Assembly (NCBI GenBank): GCA_036924285.1
Contig: JAYKYS010000010.1
Coordinates: forward strand, 3,906,001 to 3,970,000
DNA from: Asterella californica
Taxonomy: Eukaryota; Streptophyta; Marchantiopsida; Marchantiales; Aytoniaceae
Reading direction: 5' to 3'
DNA: 64,000 nt
The notes under the pieces are model-generated. The model saw only the letters and a list, made by a program, of their open reading frames with translations. It ran no database searches and was not told the DNA's origin. Below, piece after piece: positions 9,646 through 20,939 of the stretch (within the stretch, counting starts at the first letter, position 1; each line of letters begins with the position of its first letter). Both the position numbers and the translations under genes were made by a program.

Positions 9646-12018
9646 CTACTGTACCGTTGAAGTCTCGCTCTTCAATGGTACTCTGTCAAAACCCCTAGAC
9701 TCTCTAAACTCCTGAGTAATCTTAGGCAGTGGACGGTCTCTCAAGCTATCACGATTCCTCTCATGTTCTGCAGCAACAGTCAAAAACTGAACAGCTCTTT
9801 TGCCGTCTGTACTATGTATCCTAGCATAGGCTGAACCATCATCCATAACTCGTGTCTCCATTCTAACAGCAGTAATGTAAGGCTGCCCTAGAATGATAGG
9901 ATAGGTTGACATGTCTTGCACAAAGAAATTTTGAACATCACTGATGTCACCCACAGTTACCTTGATGTTGGGACAAGCACCATAGAGTTCTCCCCTCTGG
10001 TTGTTGGCAGCGCGGATAAGCCATCCGTGGTCGGTGTCTATGGGCCATCTCCCACGCTTGTACAGCTCCTTAGACATCAGATTAATCTCTGAGCCATGAT
10101 CAATCAATGCCACCACAGGTTCTTCTAGATCTCCCAGCTTCACTAAGGTCTTTGTGGTTGCTCTCGCCCAATGGTTGTGAGAATAATGGCTCTTCTGCGA
10201 TGCTTCCACCTCATCTTCAAACCTCACGTGCTGATCTGATCTTCCCTCTGATACTTGAGAGCAATAACCAGCAATCTCATCTTCCTCATCTTCTGACAGT
10301 TTGGTCCCTAGAGCGTTTAGCGTAGCTGCTTCACCCGAAATCTGACGTTTCCTCTTGATGATATCTATAATAACCTCATGGAACTCACGCTTTGCAATCC
10401 CAAGAATCTCACCCAAAGTAAACTCAACTTTCCCATTCAAGATAAGGTTCTCTAACACCTGCTTCAAGTCTGTAGCAATCTCAATGTTAGACTGAAGTTT
10501 GTATGTAGGCATCTTACCCTTCTCCTTGCTTCTTTCCTTCTCCTTTGGTGTTGTAGATGGTAGATCCTCCATAGTCTCCTCCCGAGTAGGTGTTGTCTCC
10601 TGCCTTGCATCTGGTCTAGCCCTTTCACTCCTTGTAGCAGGTCGTTTGGCTGTAGAAGCCTCACCTGCATCCTCCCTCCTGCGTTTTTCTTCTAGTGGAG
10701 CTTCATGCTGACTTCTTGCAACATAAGCATGCACTGACATAGTATCCACAGGGTCATTCCATCCTGTAGTTTCTCTAATTGAGTTGCCAACCCTTCGTAG
10801 CACATCCTTGTCTAGCTCTGTTCTAGCTACGGATCGCACTACATCTGACCACAACCCAGTAGTCCCTTTCTCTCTCTCCATTTCCACTTTCACTCCACAC
10901 GTAGCAGCATTCACAAGAGAAACAGCATGTGATGCTGATATATCATTCACAAGTCTCTTCATACCACCCTTGCCAAAGTTGGTTCCCAGCATCATCCTAG
11001 TCTCTCTCAAATGGATCTTACCATCTTTGAAGAAGATAAGATCCTTCCTCAATGCATCTGAAAACTCCTCACAATCTCTTCTTACATGGTCTAGGCTATC
11101 ACACCATATACAACGATGAACAAAGCCTTCTCTCATCTGAGGTCTCTGCATAGCAAGCTGTACATTCTGCTCCTTCTCTTCTAACCTAGTGAGCTTAAGC
11201 TTAAGCTCCTTCATACCCTTAATCAACTCATCAAGCGGTGAGTCTTCCTCTCTAGCAATTACCAAAGCGGGCTTAGCAGGCAACTGCTTGACAGGAATTA
11301 TCAGAGGTGCTGCTTCACTTACCACCACCTTGTCCCTTCTTCTCTGTCTCTTTGTCAGCAAAGAGACAGCCTCTTCAACCTCCTTCCAGTCAGTCTTCAA
11401 TCCTCTCTCCTCACTCTTGTCTTCCAGCAACAGCTCAAGCTTCTCCTGAATAGTCACGTCCGCTGCTTGTAGGAAAAGCTCGGTCTTCTCCACCTCTAAT
11501 GTAAGCTTTTCTGTCCTAGAAAGCTGAGCATACTGACGATCAAATTCCCTTAACAACTCATTTACAGACAAACCTTTGTTGGGCTTAACCACCCACTCCA
11601 AGAACGTTCTCTTGGTCACCCTCTCTGAATCTTCAGTGTAGTACTCCTCCTTCAAAGCTCGCATAAAGCTCTCCCAACTCTGTCCTTGCTGCTGCTTGAG
11701 CTCCTTCACACGCCCACGAATCTCAGGGACAACAGCAAGCTCAAAGTTCTCCACCATCTCCTTCTCAGGCACCTTGTTCACCTCCATCTCCCTAGCATAG
11801 TATTGCACATACTTGGAAATATCTGTACCCTTGAACTGGTCTATCTGGTGCACCACAGATTGCAACGCCTAGGTTGCTAACACCTCCTTAATCTATGTGC
11901 TCTGCTGCTGCTGCATGAACATGGGAAAAGCCTGGAACATCTTCATCGTAGCAGCATCAAACTGAATAGGTTGCTGAACAGCAGCAGCACCTCCACTTGA
12001 TGATCCTTGGTTGGCCAT
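9646..12018 (-). pseudogene. gypsy gag-protease polyprotein, two early stops
   Basis: I place the start at ATG 12018, reading MANQGSSSGG, because it directly follows the leader. The frame then meets TAG at 11893-11895 and TAG at 11869-11871; after those it is open for 739 codons. The capsid-like N-terminus contains VHQIDQFKGTDISKYVQYY and WESFMRALKEEYY. A CCHC knuckle CIWCDSLDHVRRDC lies at about 11070-11112. A long charged linker follows, then an aspartic protease with LIDHGSEIN (about 10085-10110) and ILGQPYITAVRMETRVMDDG. The active site is DHG, not DSG. The frame ends TAG at 9646-9648, and pol continues in -1 phase. Both early stops are CAG-to-TAG type changes, compatible with cytosine deamination. 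Confidence 0.92.
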
Positions 12019-12065
12019 GATATAGGATTCTGTAACACTCTTAAGAAAACTCCCACCCTAGGTGT

Positions 12066-12083
12066 TTCACGTCGAGTTCACCA
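12066..12083 (-). promoter_or_regulatory. gypsy primer-binding site, tRNA-Trp-like
   Basis: On the minus strand TGGTGAACTCGACGTGAA lies 11 bp inside the LTR end. From memory the plant tRNA-Trp 3' end (ACGTCGGGTTCACCA) would pair with it with a single mismatch. Related sites are at 37832-37851 and, decayed, at about 56333-56350. Confidence 0.7.
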
Positions 12084-12094
12084 AAAAGAGAGTA

Positions 12095-13375
12095 TGTCGG
12101 AGTGTAATCCGTCTACCTAGGAAAGCGCTGGGCTTCTAGCTGTGGTTGTTCACTCAAGAGGTTGGCTTTCAGGTCACAATAGGGCTATAAACACTCACAC
12201 AGATGTGTAAGATCTAGTAATATACCCAGAAGGCGAAATTCAGGTCTAGCTGGCAGTAATAGGATTCGGCGGTGAACTTTGACACTCACGGAGAGGAAAA
12301 CTATGAAGGTTTAGACCTCTAAACTTCCCCTACATGCAAATGAGGTACTACTGAACTCACAGACGAAATTTCAGCCTGAGATCAAATTCTGACACGGAGA
12401 TATGAACAGAAAAGTTTTGAGCAAGAAAACTACGGCAATTTCTGGTACCTAGCTGGCTATTTCAACCTATAACAGGAGTTTGGCTCGATCAATTTCGAAG
12501 TTTCTTACAGGATTTGCAGTCTACAGGGTGCTGAACATCCCTCTGAAGTTGGGACTCCTGAATGTACACAGAACTGTAGATCTCCTCCTCTGAAGTCGCT
12601 GCTCTAGATTAAGAGCTTTTCAGACCCCCTCAGCTTCAGCGGCCGCCCTGAATTACTCAGTTGCTCAATCGATATGAAACCTTTTGTGAAATCGTAGCCC
12701 TGCTGGCGGAGAACACAACCTCGAAGTTTTAAAGCAATTTCCTCAAATCTGCTGCGAGGGACACTGAGAACCCTAAATCCAACCAAAATGATTCAATTCT
12801 AGCACAATCCGAACTTCAATTGCTCATAACTCCGTCTTTATTGACTCAAATCGATCGAAATTTTCACTGGAAGTGCTTGGCATGACGAGACCTCTCTCCT
12901 TGTGCTCTCAAATTTCGAAGATCCCTCACCAAATGCTCGAACTCCACTCTAGAGCTCTGTTTCTAAATTTAGAGTTTAACAAAAGACAAAAACAGACCAA
13001 TGGGAGTTCATAGCTCCACTTGGTTGTCCTTTAGTACCCTAAACCACGTGGCAACTTAGTTTTACTCATAGGCTACCACGTCAAGCCCCCTAGAGTGCCA
13101 GCGTCAAACTTAAATTACTTAAATGACATGCAGCCCCGAAAAATAACTTAAATCAGCTAGAAAGCGTGCATGGGCGACACGCAAATACAACCCATGAGCT
13201 TAAGCCCTATCAACATGGTAATCAACCTACTAAGACTCAAAATAGTGTTAACACCGTATGCAAAGGTGTCAAACATATACATAAATGACTAGAAGTAATA
13301 TAAGCTAACTTCTAGAACTACTAAACTCAAGCGTCGGAGTAGAAATATAACATGTAGCCGCCAAGTAGCGCGACA
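12095..13375 (-). repeat. gypsy 5' LTR, 1281 bp
   Basis: It is bounded by TGTCG and CGACA, and is followed on its internal side by the primer site and gag. It matches the solo LTR at 1178-2459 and, more distantly, those at 56361-57746 and 60530-61842. Short reading frames inside it are non-coding. Confidence 0.9.
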
Positions 13376-14430
13376 GCGGGAACAGCGAACTGTGATAGTC
13401 ATGGATAGTTTGCTATTGCTTAAGTTCTGAATCGAATTTCTGAGTGAAACTTTCCAGGATTGAAACATGTCTTATCAGTAAGATACTTGGGAAGTTTCAC
13501 CTCAAATGGTCGAGTAGTTTGTTGAAAATTTAGATCAAATGTACCTGGGTCTGTAAAGCTTTGAAGTTAACACATATTACGGTTTGATCCATATTTGAGA
13601 ATTGGTTTAAGATTTCGACCTGAAAATTATTCAAGGTAGGAGTGAAGGGTCCAATCAAGCTTCCTGTGAAGTTTGATCATCATTGGTCGACTGGTTTGGG
13701 AGGACTGAGATCTCAAAGTTCAAAGATACTTCTGTTATTAGCAGTTTCGAGTTTTTCGGTATCATATATTGTCATTTTGATCATTTTCGAGCAATTTGGA
13801 GAGGAGTTGTTGCTGAAACTGCCATGCCTGTATACAACTCGACATTGGAGGGTGTAAGGTTGATTTCAGCTCTTGGTGATGAAAGAGAACGGAGTCGTCA
13901 TGAATCTTAAGCCGCTGTTTGGGTTCTCGGAGCTGTCAGGTACTACCGCCGTTGGTGCTATGTTGAGATCTGAGTAGTGTCTTGAAGCATGCATGCTTTA
14001 CCTTGCTGGAATGCTTGGTAGACCATGGTGTACAGAAAGTTGTATCGATACTCTATCAAGTTGATTGAGTGATCTTATAGCATCTTCTGGTTGTACTATG
14101 AAGTTGTGATAGTTGGATTGATGGGCAGTTAGCGTCGCTGGGGAGCTATTCAGAAGTCATGTTTCCAGTGATATAGAAGAATAACTTTAGTTAGATAGTA
14201 CAGAGCTGAGTATTTTTAGTTAGAGTACAAAATATCTGTTTGTAACACAAGTTTATGCAACCTATACGTAACCTTGGATCGTAGCGAGCTTTAAACTTGA
14301 GCCGAGCGGATACAAGGTCACTCGGCTAGAAGAGTAGATAGTGAAACATTTGAGTGGAAACATTCAGATCTAGATCCAACCTTGTCAATCCACATACCTC
14401 TACACAGCCATATACCCAGTGTATTTCTAG
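13376..14430. other. non-coding retroelement-like debris
   Basis: The first half (about 13410-13910) resembles LTR or leader sequence and shares blocks with 5090-5240. Two overlapping 71-75-codon frames there show no protein pattern. From 13910 to 14430 I see nothing recognisable. Confidence 0.35.
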
Positions 14431-14439
14431 ACAGAAAAA

Positions 14440-15400
14440 CACGTTATATGATACCGCCCAGCTCTCGCCACAACATTCTCATTTTTGATCTTACGTGAGT
14501 ACTCCTTCTCGTGCAATATAGTAACATGTTGCGGAAGAAGTTTGAAATGGTGTTTGAATTTTCCTTTCCATTCTCTTGTCATCTCTTACACTCATCGCAC
14601 CAGATTTTGACTATGGCAAGATTATCTTCATCTCATGTCTCCATCCCCACACATGGTCGGATAAAGATACATTCCTCATCTTTGACTTTGTGTTTCTAAC
14701 GCATTGTAACTAGCTCTCTTTCACCTTCTTTGTCATGAGGAGAGATCTCAACTTCGATGGTTCTACTTCACTCACATACATTATACCAACGATATTCTAA
14801 GTTTCTATTATTTTCACCTCACCTCGATTTTCATCTTCAATCAATGGTTCAAACAGTTCGTGATCAAGTAGTCAATCCACATCAAGCCACATAGACCTAT
14901 CGGGTTCAGATTCGGATGATGGTTATGGTTTGAGTGTAACAGAAACACTTGAGCCAATAGTAGTTTCTAAGGTGGGAGCTACAATATATCCATCTACTGT
15001 GATGATTTAAACACCTCAACTCGTGGCTTCTTCTGAACTCTCTCAGAGGTCACTGTATTGACAACGAAGACTTCAAACCCTTTCAACTTATTAATTTTTT
15101 CAAACCTTTTGTCAAAATGACAGTTTGTAATGAACTTCCGGAAGTCAAAACTGAAATAGAGAAGTTCATTCTCCTCTATGCACAATCTGATTTTGATCAA
15201 ATGAATGTCATGTAGACAATTGAAGATCATGATAAGAGACATGATCATACTTGGTTATCAGCGTGATACTCATGGTACTCAACATCGTCCATGAAAACTT
15301 GCCGACCTCCCTGCTTGTTGTATTAGATTTACAACACTTGAGCAAACAAATTACTTTTGACACAAAGTTAATGAGATTTTGGACAAAAAAGCGCAATTAC
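14440..15400 (-). pseudogene. unidentified degraded coding-like stretch
   Basis: On the minus strand, segments of plausible coding text occur in shifting frames: SREVGKFSWTMLSTM near 15290, FDFRKFITNCHFDKRFEKIN near 15130, YIVAPTLETTIGSS near 14960 and RSMWLDVDWLLDHELFEPL near 14860. Frameshifts and stops separate them. I do not recognise the family; it may be a decayed transposon protein or host pseudogene. Confidence 0.3.
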
Positions 15401-17060
15401 AAAGTTACAAGTGCAACGTATGCATGGTAACCAACATGATAACCCAATCCTATGCAAAAATGCACTTTTATCGTATACATATTGCTCTAGAATGATCGAG
15501 CACGTATGTCAAGAATAGTGTTTTTTTGCGTGAGACACGCTCATCTGCGTGTGTAGCCTTTCTCAAAGTTTAAGCTAAAGTTTGAAAGCAAGGAATACTC
15601 TCTTAATTTAGCAAGTGCATCTCAACCTTCGCAACCACTTCGTAAAGTTCTAGTTCAAATTCTAAGAGATGTGGCTAAATAAAGATGCGATTAAACACAC
15701 GTGACCATATCACTTTTCAATTTTTTTGAATATCCAAAATCCGAGCTGAATTGAAGCTGAGCATTCTCTCATGAAACAATGAACCCTAAGGTTAGGATGG
15801 TTGCATCCTAAGCGAACTTCTATTTTTTTCATCCAAACAGTTCTTTTTATCATTTATCAACATCCTATTTTCATCTATCAATAAACAAATATCTTATTTT
15901 ATTTTTAAAAACTCCCTCCTTTGAGTAATTAAAAATACCTTTGTGTTGTTTGTAAAATGAAATTATAAAAACTTACCTTTTTTGCTAAGTATGGTTTTTT
16001 AAAATGTCGCTAAATTCAACAAAAGAAGTACACTTACTTTGGTTACAGGTGGTTTCAACGTACTTCACAAGTGAACTCCCCGAGGTTTCATCTTGATTAT
16101 TTAAGATTTACCTCAAACATCAAAACACAATGCATTGTTTAATTTGTTATCCCGTCTCTATCTCCTTTTGTCCTATGTACCAACCTCTTTCTCCGTTGTC
16201 TATATCAAATTAAACTCGAAGCAAATGTATCGCAGTTCCATCGCAGAAGCATTCATTTGTTTTATATATGATTTTAAATGTCAGTAGACCAATCCTTATC
16301 GCTGATCCACAAAATAAACCACAATCTTTGAAATATGCTTTGAATGTGAGCTACTGGATGTTTATTCTATATTTCTCTTTATACCTATGGAATTATCTGA
16401 TGGGGAATTTTAACAGACTCTACTTGTTCTCATTATAACCAAGTGCTAGTTTGAGCTATCCTATGCATGCACATAACATATGAATGTTTCTATAAGAAAT
16501 ATATTCCGTTTGACTCAATTTCGAGCGAATCCAAAAGTAGATTTTACATATTCCATTGCAATTCATTCTAGCTCAGTCATTTCTGCTTGATTCTTATTTA
16601 GTTCGAAACTTGCTAACTTGCAAGTTGTTCATTGATTGCGTATGTAGCTTAACCTAATTGTACTACAACTTTTATGATAAATACCGATGAATACGCATGC
16701 AACATTACCATATGACTATACCGATTATTGATCATATGTTTTGGAATCTGAACACTTTCGTATACCGGATCTTCTCCTATGCCTCTATTTTGAAACTATC
16801 TTTGAACTAAGGACAGAATTGACTGTTACTTTATTTATAGAAGTTGAACCCTTTCAGAAAATCAACCGCTATATATTATTTTTTGATCGTTTCATGATAC
16901 AAGATATCCATATTTCAACACAAGAGAATAATATGCATAGCAATGGCCGTTCTGGCCAGGGAGGAGAAACGGACGAGCGCGGAAGGCGCAGTGTCGTAGC
17001 GAGAGCCTTTCCTTTGAGCAAGGATGTACCTTCTGGCTGTGGTTAGCGATCGATGCACAG
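15401..17060. other. AT-rich non-coding DNA
   Basis: The stretch is AT-rich with many homopolymer runs and no long frame with a recognisable pattern. A 101-codon frame at 16741-17046 has no recognisable motif. Confidence 0.5.
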
Positions 17061-17124
17061 CAGAGCGACTAGTATCTTGTAGATTTCTCTCTAATTTCCT
17101 CGATAACTAAGCACTTTCTTTCTC

Positions 17125-17550
17125 TCAGTAAAGGGTCAAGATAACTACACGAAAACGTTGGATGATCATGGGCACGACAAACGGGATATGTGATGACATG
17201 ATCTCTCGGTAGTATTCCTCTCCGAAGTTTCTCACTACTAGGGCTTCGTACATGGCTTTGGGTCGACAGATGTGTCTTATCTCGCACTGGGTGTTAAAGT
17301 TTACATGAGGGAGCTGATTTAGATCCATCCTTCGTTAGATGAGGATAAAGACGGTGAGATCTCATTCTTGGCCGTAAGTGACAACAGGTAAGATCACACG
17401 GACAGGCGAGAGCATGACTTGCGCGGTAAAGTTATGCCCGAAGGATCCTATCAGAAACTGTTGAAAGTGAACTCGTTCCATATACATCAGTTTAATCGAG
17501 AAAGGGTTTCGAAAAGGGAATCTGGGCGGTAAGTAGAGTCCTTCGTCCAT
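17125..17550 (-). pseudogene. unidentified ORF, second copy (shared with 4170-4485)
   Basis: One minus-strand frame of 142 codons starts MDEGLYLPPRFPFRNPFSIK at 17550. It is broken by TGA at 17362-17364 and TAA about ten codons later, and ends ILTLY at 17125. Its last 38 codons share 26 residues with 4372-4485, and the stop falls at the same place. Landmarks are ERVHFQQFL, MDLNQLPHVNFNTQ, VVRNFGEEYY and IPFVVP. There is no signal peptide, clear membrane segment or metal-binding motif. The surroundings are non-coding, with no gag or pol nearby, so in this copy the association with a retroelement is not visible. I do not recognise the family. Confidence 0.5.
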
Positions 17551-17559
17551 CTCTCACAA

Positions 17560-19030
17560 CTTGTGCACTCCAACTACAAAGGTATATCGATCCATAAAAC
17601 TCTGATTCAATCTCATAGGATCACCACGATCTCTCCACGAACAATCTCTTGGATTTTTTTCCCAGGTCGAATCCCCCACACAGGTCACTCCCCTTTGCTT
17701 AAAAGTTTCGAACACAAAACAAGGATAGGTGCAAGCTCCCTAACCAAGCAACCCAAGCCTCACGGACCGATGAGGTGGCACACATGCACATCGCATGTTT
17801 GGTGCCGTCATACTCATCCACGTGTGGGTCTTCTGGATGAAAGGTTCTAATGCATGCACCGTAACGTGTCCCAAAAACCGGAGACTAGGCTAGACAGGTA
17901 GTCGACTCTACAGGTCAAGGATCGCACTTTGCCACGTTGAGTGCGAACCTAACAACCACATGACGTGGATACAACGTAGGTCGCTAAAGTCATATCTACG
18001 CCTAGAATACTCCCCAAAGCAATACAAATGTCGCACTGGATACTTTTCAGCCAGCTGCCGCTAACAACTCGAGACCTAGAGTAGATATCGTTGCCGATAT
18101 AACTCGGCAGAAAAACCAGCGAACTTTCACACATGATAGGTACAGATCTACAGCTCAGTCTCCTCGCAAACTTGCCACGTAGGTAGGATACTAAAATCTC
18201 TACTTGCAGGTCAAATTTCAGGAAGATCTGACGGCTAGATCTCCTCCCACAATTAACACAAATCCACAGAAACTAACACGCACTTTCAATCTCAGATTCA
18301 AGACAGAAGCTTCTTCGACTAAATGAACCGTCCACTTCCACTCCAACTTCCTGTGCTATCAATTCAGAAGGTAAACTCACTACACAGGAAATTTGAGCCG
18401 ATTTGACCGTTCTTATCGTCCTCCATAAATCTGCAAACTCGCTGCTTCAGATTGACAGCTTTCTGCACCCCGTCGTCTTCAAATCGCCATTGCGCTCAAT
18501 CCGCAGAACATCCGGTGGTGAAATTTGTGGTCAGAGCTTCAGCAGCTGACAGACTACAAGCTCATGAAATCTGGTCTCAATCTGACGGCTCAACCACTCA
18601 AACCCCTTAATCTTACAATCGGAAGAGAAACTCTTGTATTCTCATCACTCTATGAACTTCAAATCGCCATAACGTATGCCCTGGACCTCCAAATCGAGTG
18701 AAATTTATGATCAGATTGCTCCTCCCGTCGAGAGCTCTCCGCCCATGCCCTCTGATCTCCAAAATCCTCCGTCAAAGTGTCCCGAACCTCCCAGAGCGCA
18801 CACTTAGGTAGATGACAAGTTACCTTCACTTTTTTGAGGACCAATGAGAAGTTAAAGGACCCCACCTTGTCCTTTTGCACCCCATGGAGCCCCTCAGCAG
18901 ATAATAGAGCATTCTAAGCTCATAAGAGCAAAGTTTTAGATCCCATTACACCACAACTTTTACAATTGTGTGCAAAACACACTTATACGCGTAATTTACA
19001 TACTAACTGGTCCCACAACAGGACATTGGT
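17560..19030. other. non-coding, LTR-like text
   Basis: No coding pattern is visible. The stretch at about 17870-18900 has the texture of the gypsy LTRs here (repeated short blocks such as CTTCAAATCGCCAT at about 18477 and 18657), but I cannot define ends. It may be the LTR or leader associated with the unidentified ORF at 17125-17550. Confidence 0.35.
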
Positions 19031-19131
19031 TTAAATTCACGTCGACGGTAGGGTGCGGGAGATTGTCGGGAGCGGAAACGAGAGGCCGGAGAAAGCGGGG
19101 TTCAAAATAACATGGTCGCTAGGCACTGGAG

Positions 19132-19455
19132 TTAGGATAATATTTTCCGAGTTGGGGACCAGGCGTGTGATCTTCTCGTCTTGGCGGTGGCGACCTCTCT
19201 CGCATTCAATGGCGGGCCCAGCTGCGGACATGCATCGTGTTGCCTAGGTGCTGGCTGCTCTAGTCTTGGTCTCGCGCTCTCGCTGCTCTTGGTGAAAACT
19301 GGGACTTCTCTTGGCGAAATTTTTTTTAGAATAGAAGGTTCCATGAAGTACACGTACAACAAAAAGAGGATCAGAACCCATAAGTTTAACGTGAAAGGAT
19401 AACCTCCCGGGAGTACAAGTCGAAGACTGTCAAGACCTTCAGAGTCATCACTCAT
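19132..19455 (-). CDS. possible small single-pass membrane protein
   Basis: This is a 107-codon frame. Its first ~45 residues look protein-like: an acidic start (MSDDSEGLDSL), a GGYPF turn, then a hydrophobic helix at about residues 22-38 (LNLWVLILFLLYVYF). The second half is Arg/Pro-rich and may be read-through of non-coding DNA. The ORF lies in a small GC-rich patch, and its start lies just beyond the double hairpin at 19476-19572. I do not recognise it. It could be a chance frame or the first exon of a small gene. Confidence 0.22.
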   Translation of the reverse strand: MSDDSEGLDSLRLVLPGGYPFTLNLWVLILFLLYVYFMEPSILKKISPREVPVFTKSSESARPRLEQPAPRQHDACPQLGPPLNAREVATAKTRRSHAWSPTRKILS

Positions 19456-19475
19456 AATGCGATAAATTATCTAAG

Positions 19476-19572
19476 CGTTAATTTATTACCTAACCCTTCC
19501 CAACTGAAAGGTTAGGTAATAAATTAACGTTAACATATTTACCTCCCCCATCGAAAGATGGAGGAGGTGAAT
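19476..19572. repeat. two adjacent hairpins
   Basis: The first is a perfect 20-bp inverted repeat: CGTTAATTTATTACCTAACC at 19476-19495 and its complement at 19510-19529, with a 14-nt loop. The second pairs about 19536-19552 with 19557-19573 across a GAAA loop, with two positions that become G-U wobbles in RNA. It could be a miniature transposable element, a foldback or a structured transcript. Confidence 0.85.
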
Positions 19573-19589
19573 ATACAGCCGCATAATAC

Positions 19590-20930
19590 ATATGCATACA
19601 ACATGAACTTCTGGAAAACTTTTGCTCGTTTGATGTATAACAAAGAATATAAATTCATTAAATTAGATGTGAATGTTAAAAATAAGTTCTATACTAAACG
19701 GACAAGAAAAGTCATTTTTTTAAATGCTAAATACTAGAGGGACATGGAGATAAGATCCCGACATAAGACATAAGGGAAAACAAAGACCTACATGCTTCCA
19801 AGAGTATGTGTTATGCATTTTCATAGTTAACGGTCGAGTTGCTTTTTCAGACAAAAACCTAAAAGCAAGATGAGAATTTCTTGTCTTCTTCTACAAGCGA
19901 GAGGTTTTTCCACTTCTAAGGTAACATCTGATAATTTATTGATAAAATTCCCAAGCAAATGCACATTATTGGCAACGTTATTCCAAGCGTAGTAGCTGGT
20001 TTTATTCTTTCTCAAACGAAGCACCCAACCTTATAGTATGGATCACTGCATAAAGTCTGATAATGAATCGTAGCCCATTAAAAATAGATTTCAAACATTT
20101 CCTTTTCTACAATCAACTCTATATTCATTTTTCCTTTTCTCCTGCCAAAGATTGTACCAGGGAGTGTTTCTTTCTTCACAAGATATCCAATGTTAGTTTA
20201 CCTATTTTGTCCATTTTCCTTTCCTTACGCGAGAGTTGCAGCATATGCCGTTGCGCGCGGAACACCTAGCTTATGCACTGTATAGTTTCCATTTTCACCG
20301 GTTGTATCGTTCTCCTTGAAGTAAAGCAGCAAATCAGATTGCACTATTTGGAATGCTAAAAAAGGTTATAGATATTTGTCAAAAGCGTAAGAAATACCTA
20401 TTTACTTCAATGATCAGCCCATGGAAGGATCGTCTAGTCTCCTCTAAGAAATCAGCGAAATTGAGGGGAAATTTCTAACCCAGAGGTCACTGTTGCGGAA
20501 TTAGTGCAGTATATCGATGAGAATATATTCTCGGCCTACTTCATCAGAAGTTGTGCAGAAAGAGAAAGAGTAATAAAGCCGAGACAGATACGTCGGTCGT
20601 GCAGTGCCGGGAACATGGAGGAATGCGAAAAATCTGAGGAGAAGTGATTCAGGTTTGAAACAAAACAAACTCATCCGCAACAGCTCACAGCGTGGGAAGT
20701 TAGAGAAATGATGACAACGTGAAGCGGCTTAACTGTACTTGGAACCGCCGCTAAAGTAGCCAGATCTTGTCTAAGTAACCATTAGGGTTCTAAAGTTGGA
20801 GGCACTATACCGCGGGTGCGATCCGGGAATGCGCAGTACCCTCTCTTAGCGAGCTTGCTCCTCGTTCCCGAGCGAGCCGCATAGTTTGTATCGCGGTTTC
20901 AAGCATGCTTGCGATGGAATTCTTTCCATT
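19590..20930. other. non-coding DNA upstream of the kinase gene
   Basis: I see no gene. Composition changes from AT-rich to about balanced near 20450. Confidence 0.45.
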
Positions 20931-20939
20931 ATTAATGAC

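Larger units (their letters stand above)
7671..13375 (-). mobile_element. Ty3/gypsy retrotransposon, FLDD lineage, 3' truncated
   Basis: On the minus strand the order is LTR (12095-13375), tRNA-Trp-like primer site, gag-protease (12018-9646), and reverse transcriptase/RNase H (9645-7674). Integrase and the 3' LTR are missing because the element stops at about 7671 beside a short tandem array. The element at 60530-64000 is a close relative and supplies the missing 3' half for comparison. Only a few stops interrupt the frames, so this is one of the younger elements in the window. Confidence 0.92.

Noticed and set aside
10107..11880. Several plus-strand frames of 60-110 codons opposite the gypsy gag
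   Set aside because: They are shadows of the clean minus-strand gag-protease frame.
17660..17680. GGTCGAATCCC resembling a tRNA B box
   Set aside because: No matching A box or cloverleaf could be built around it.
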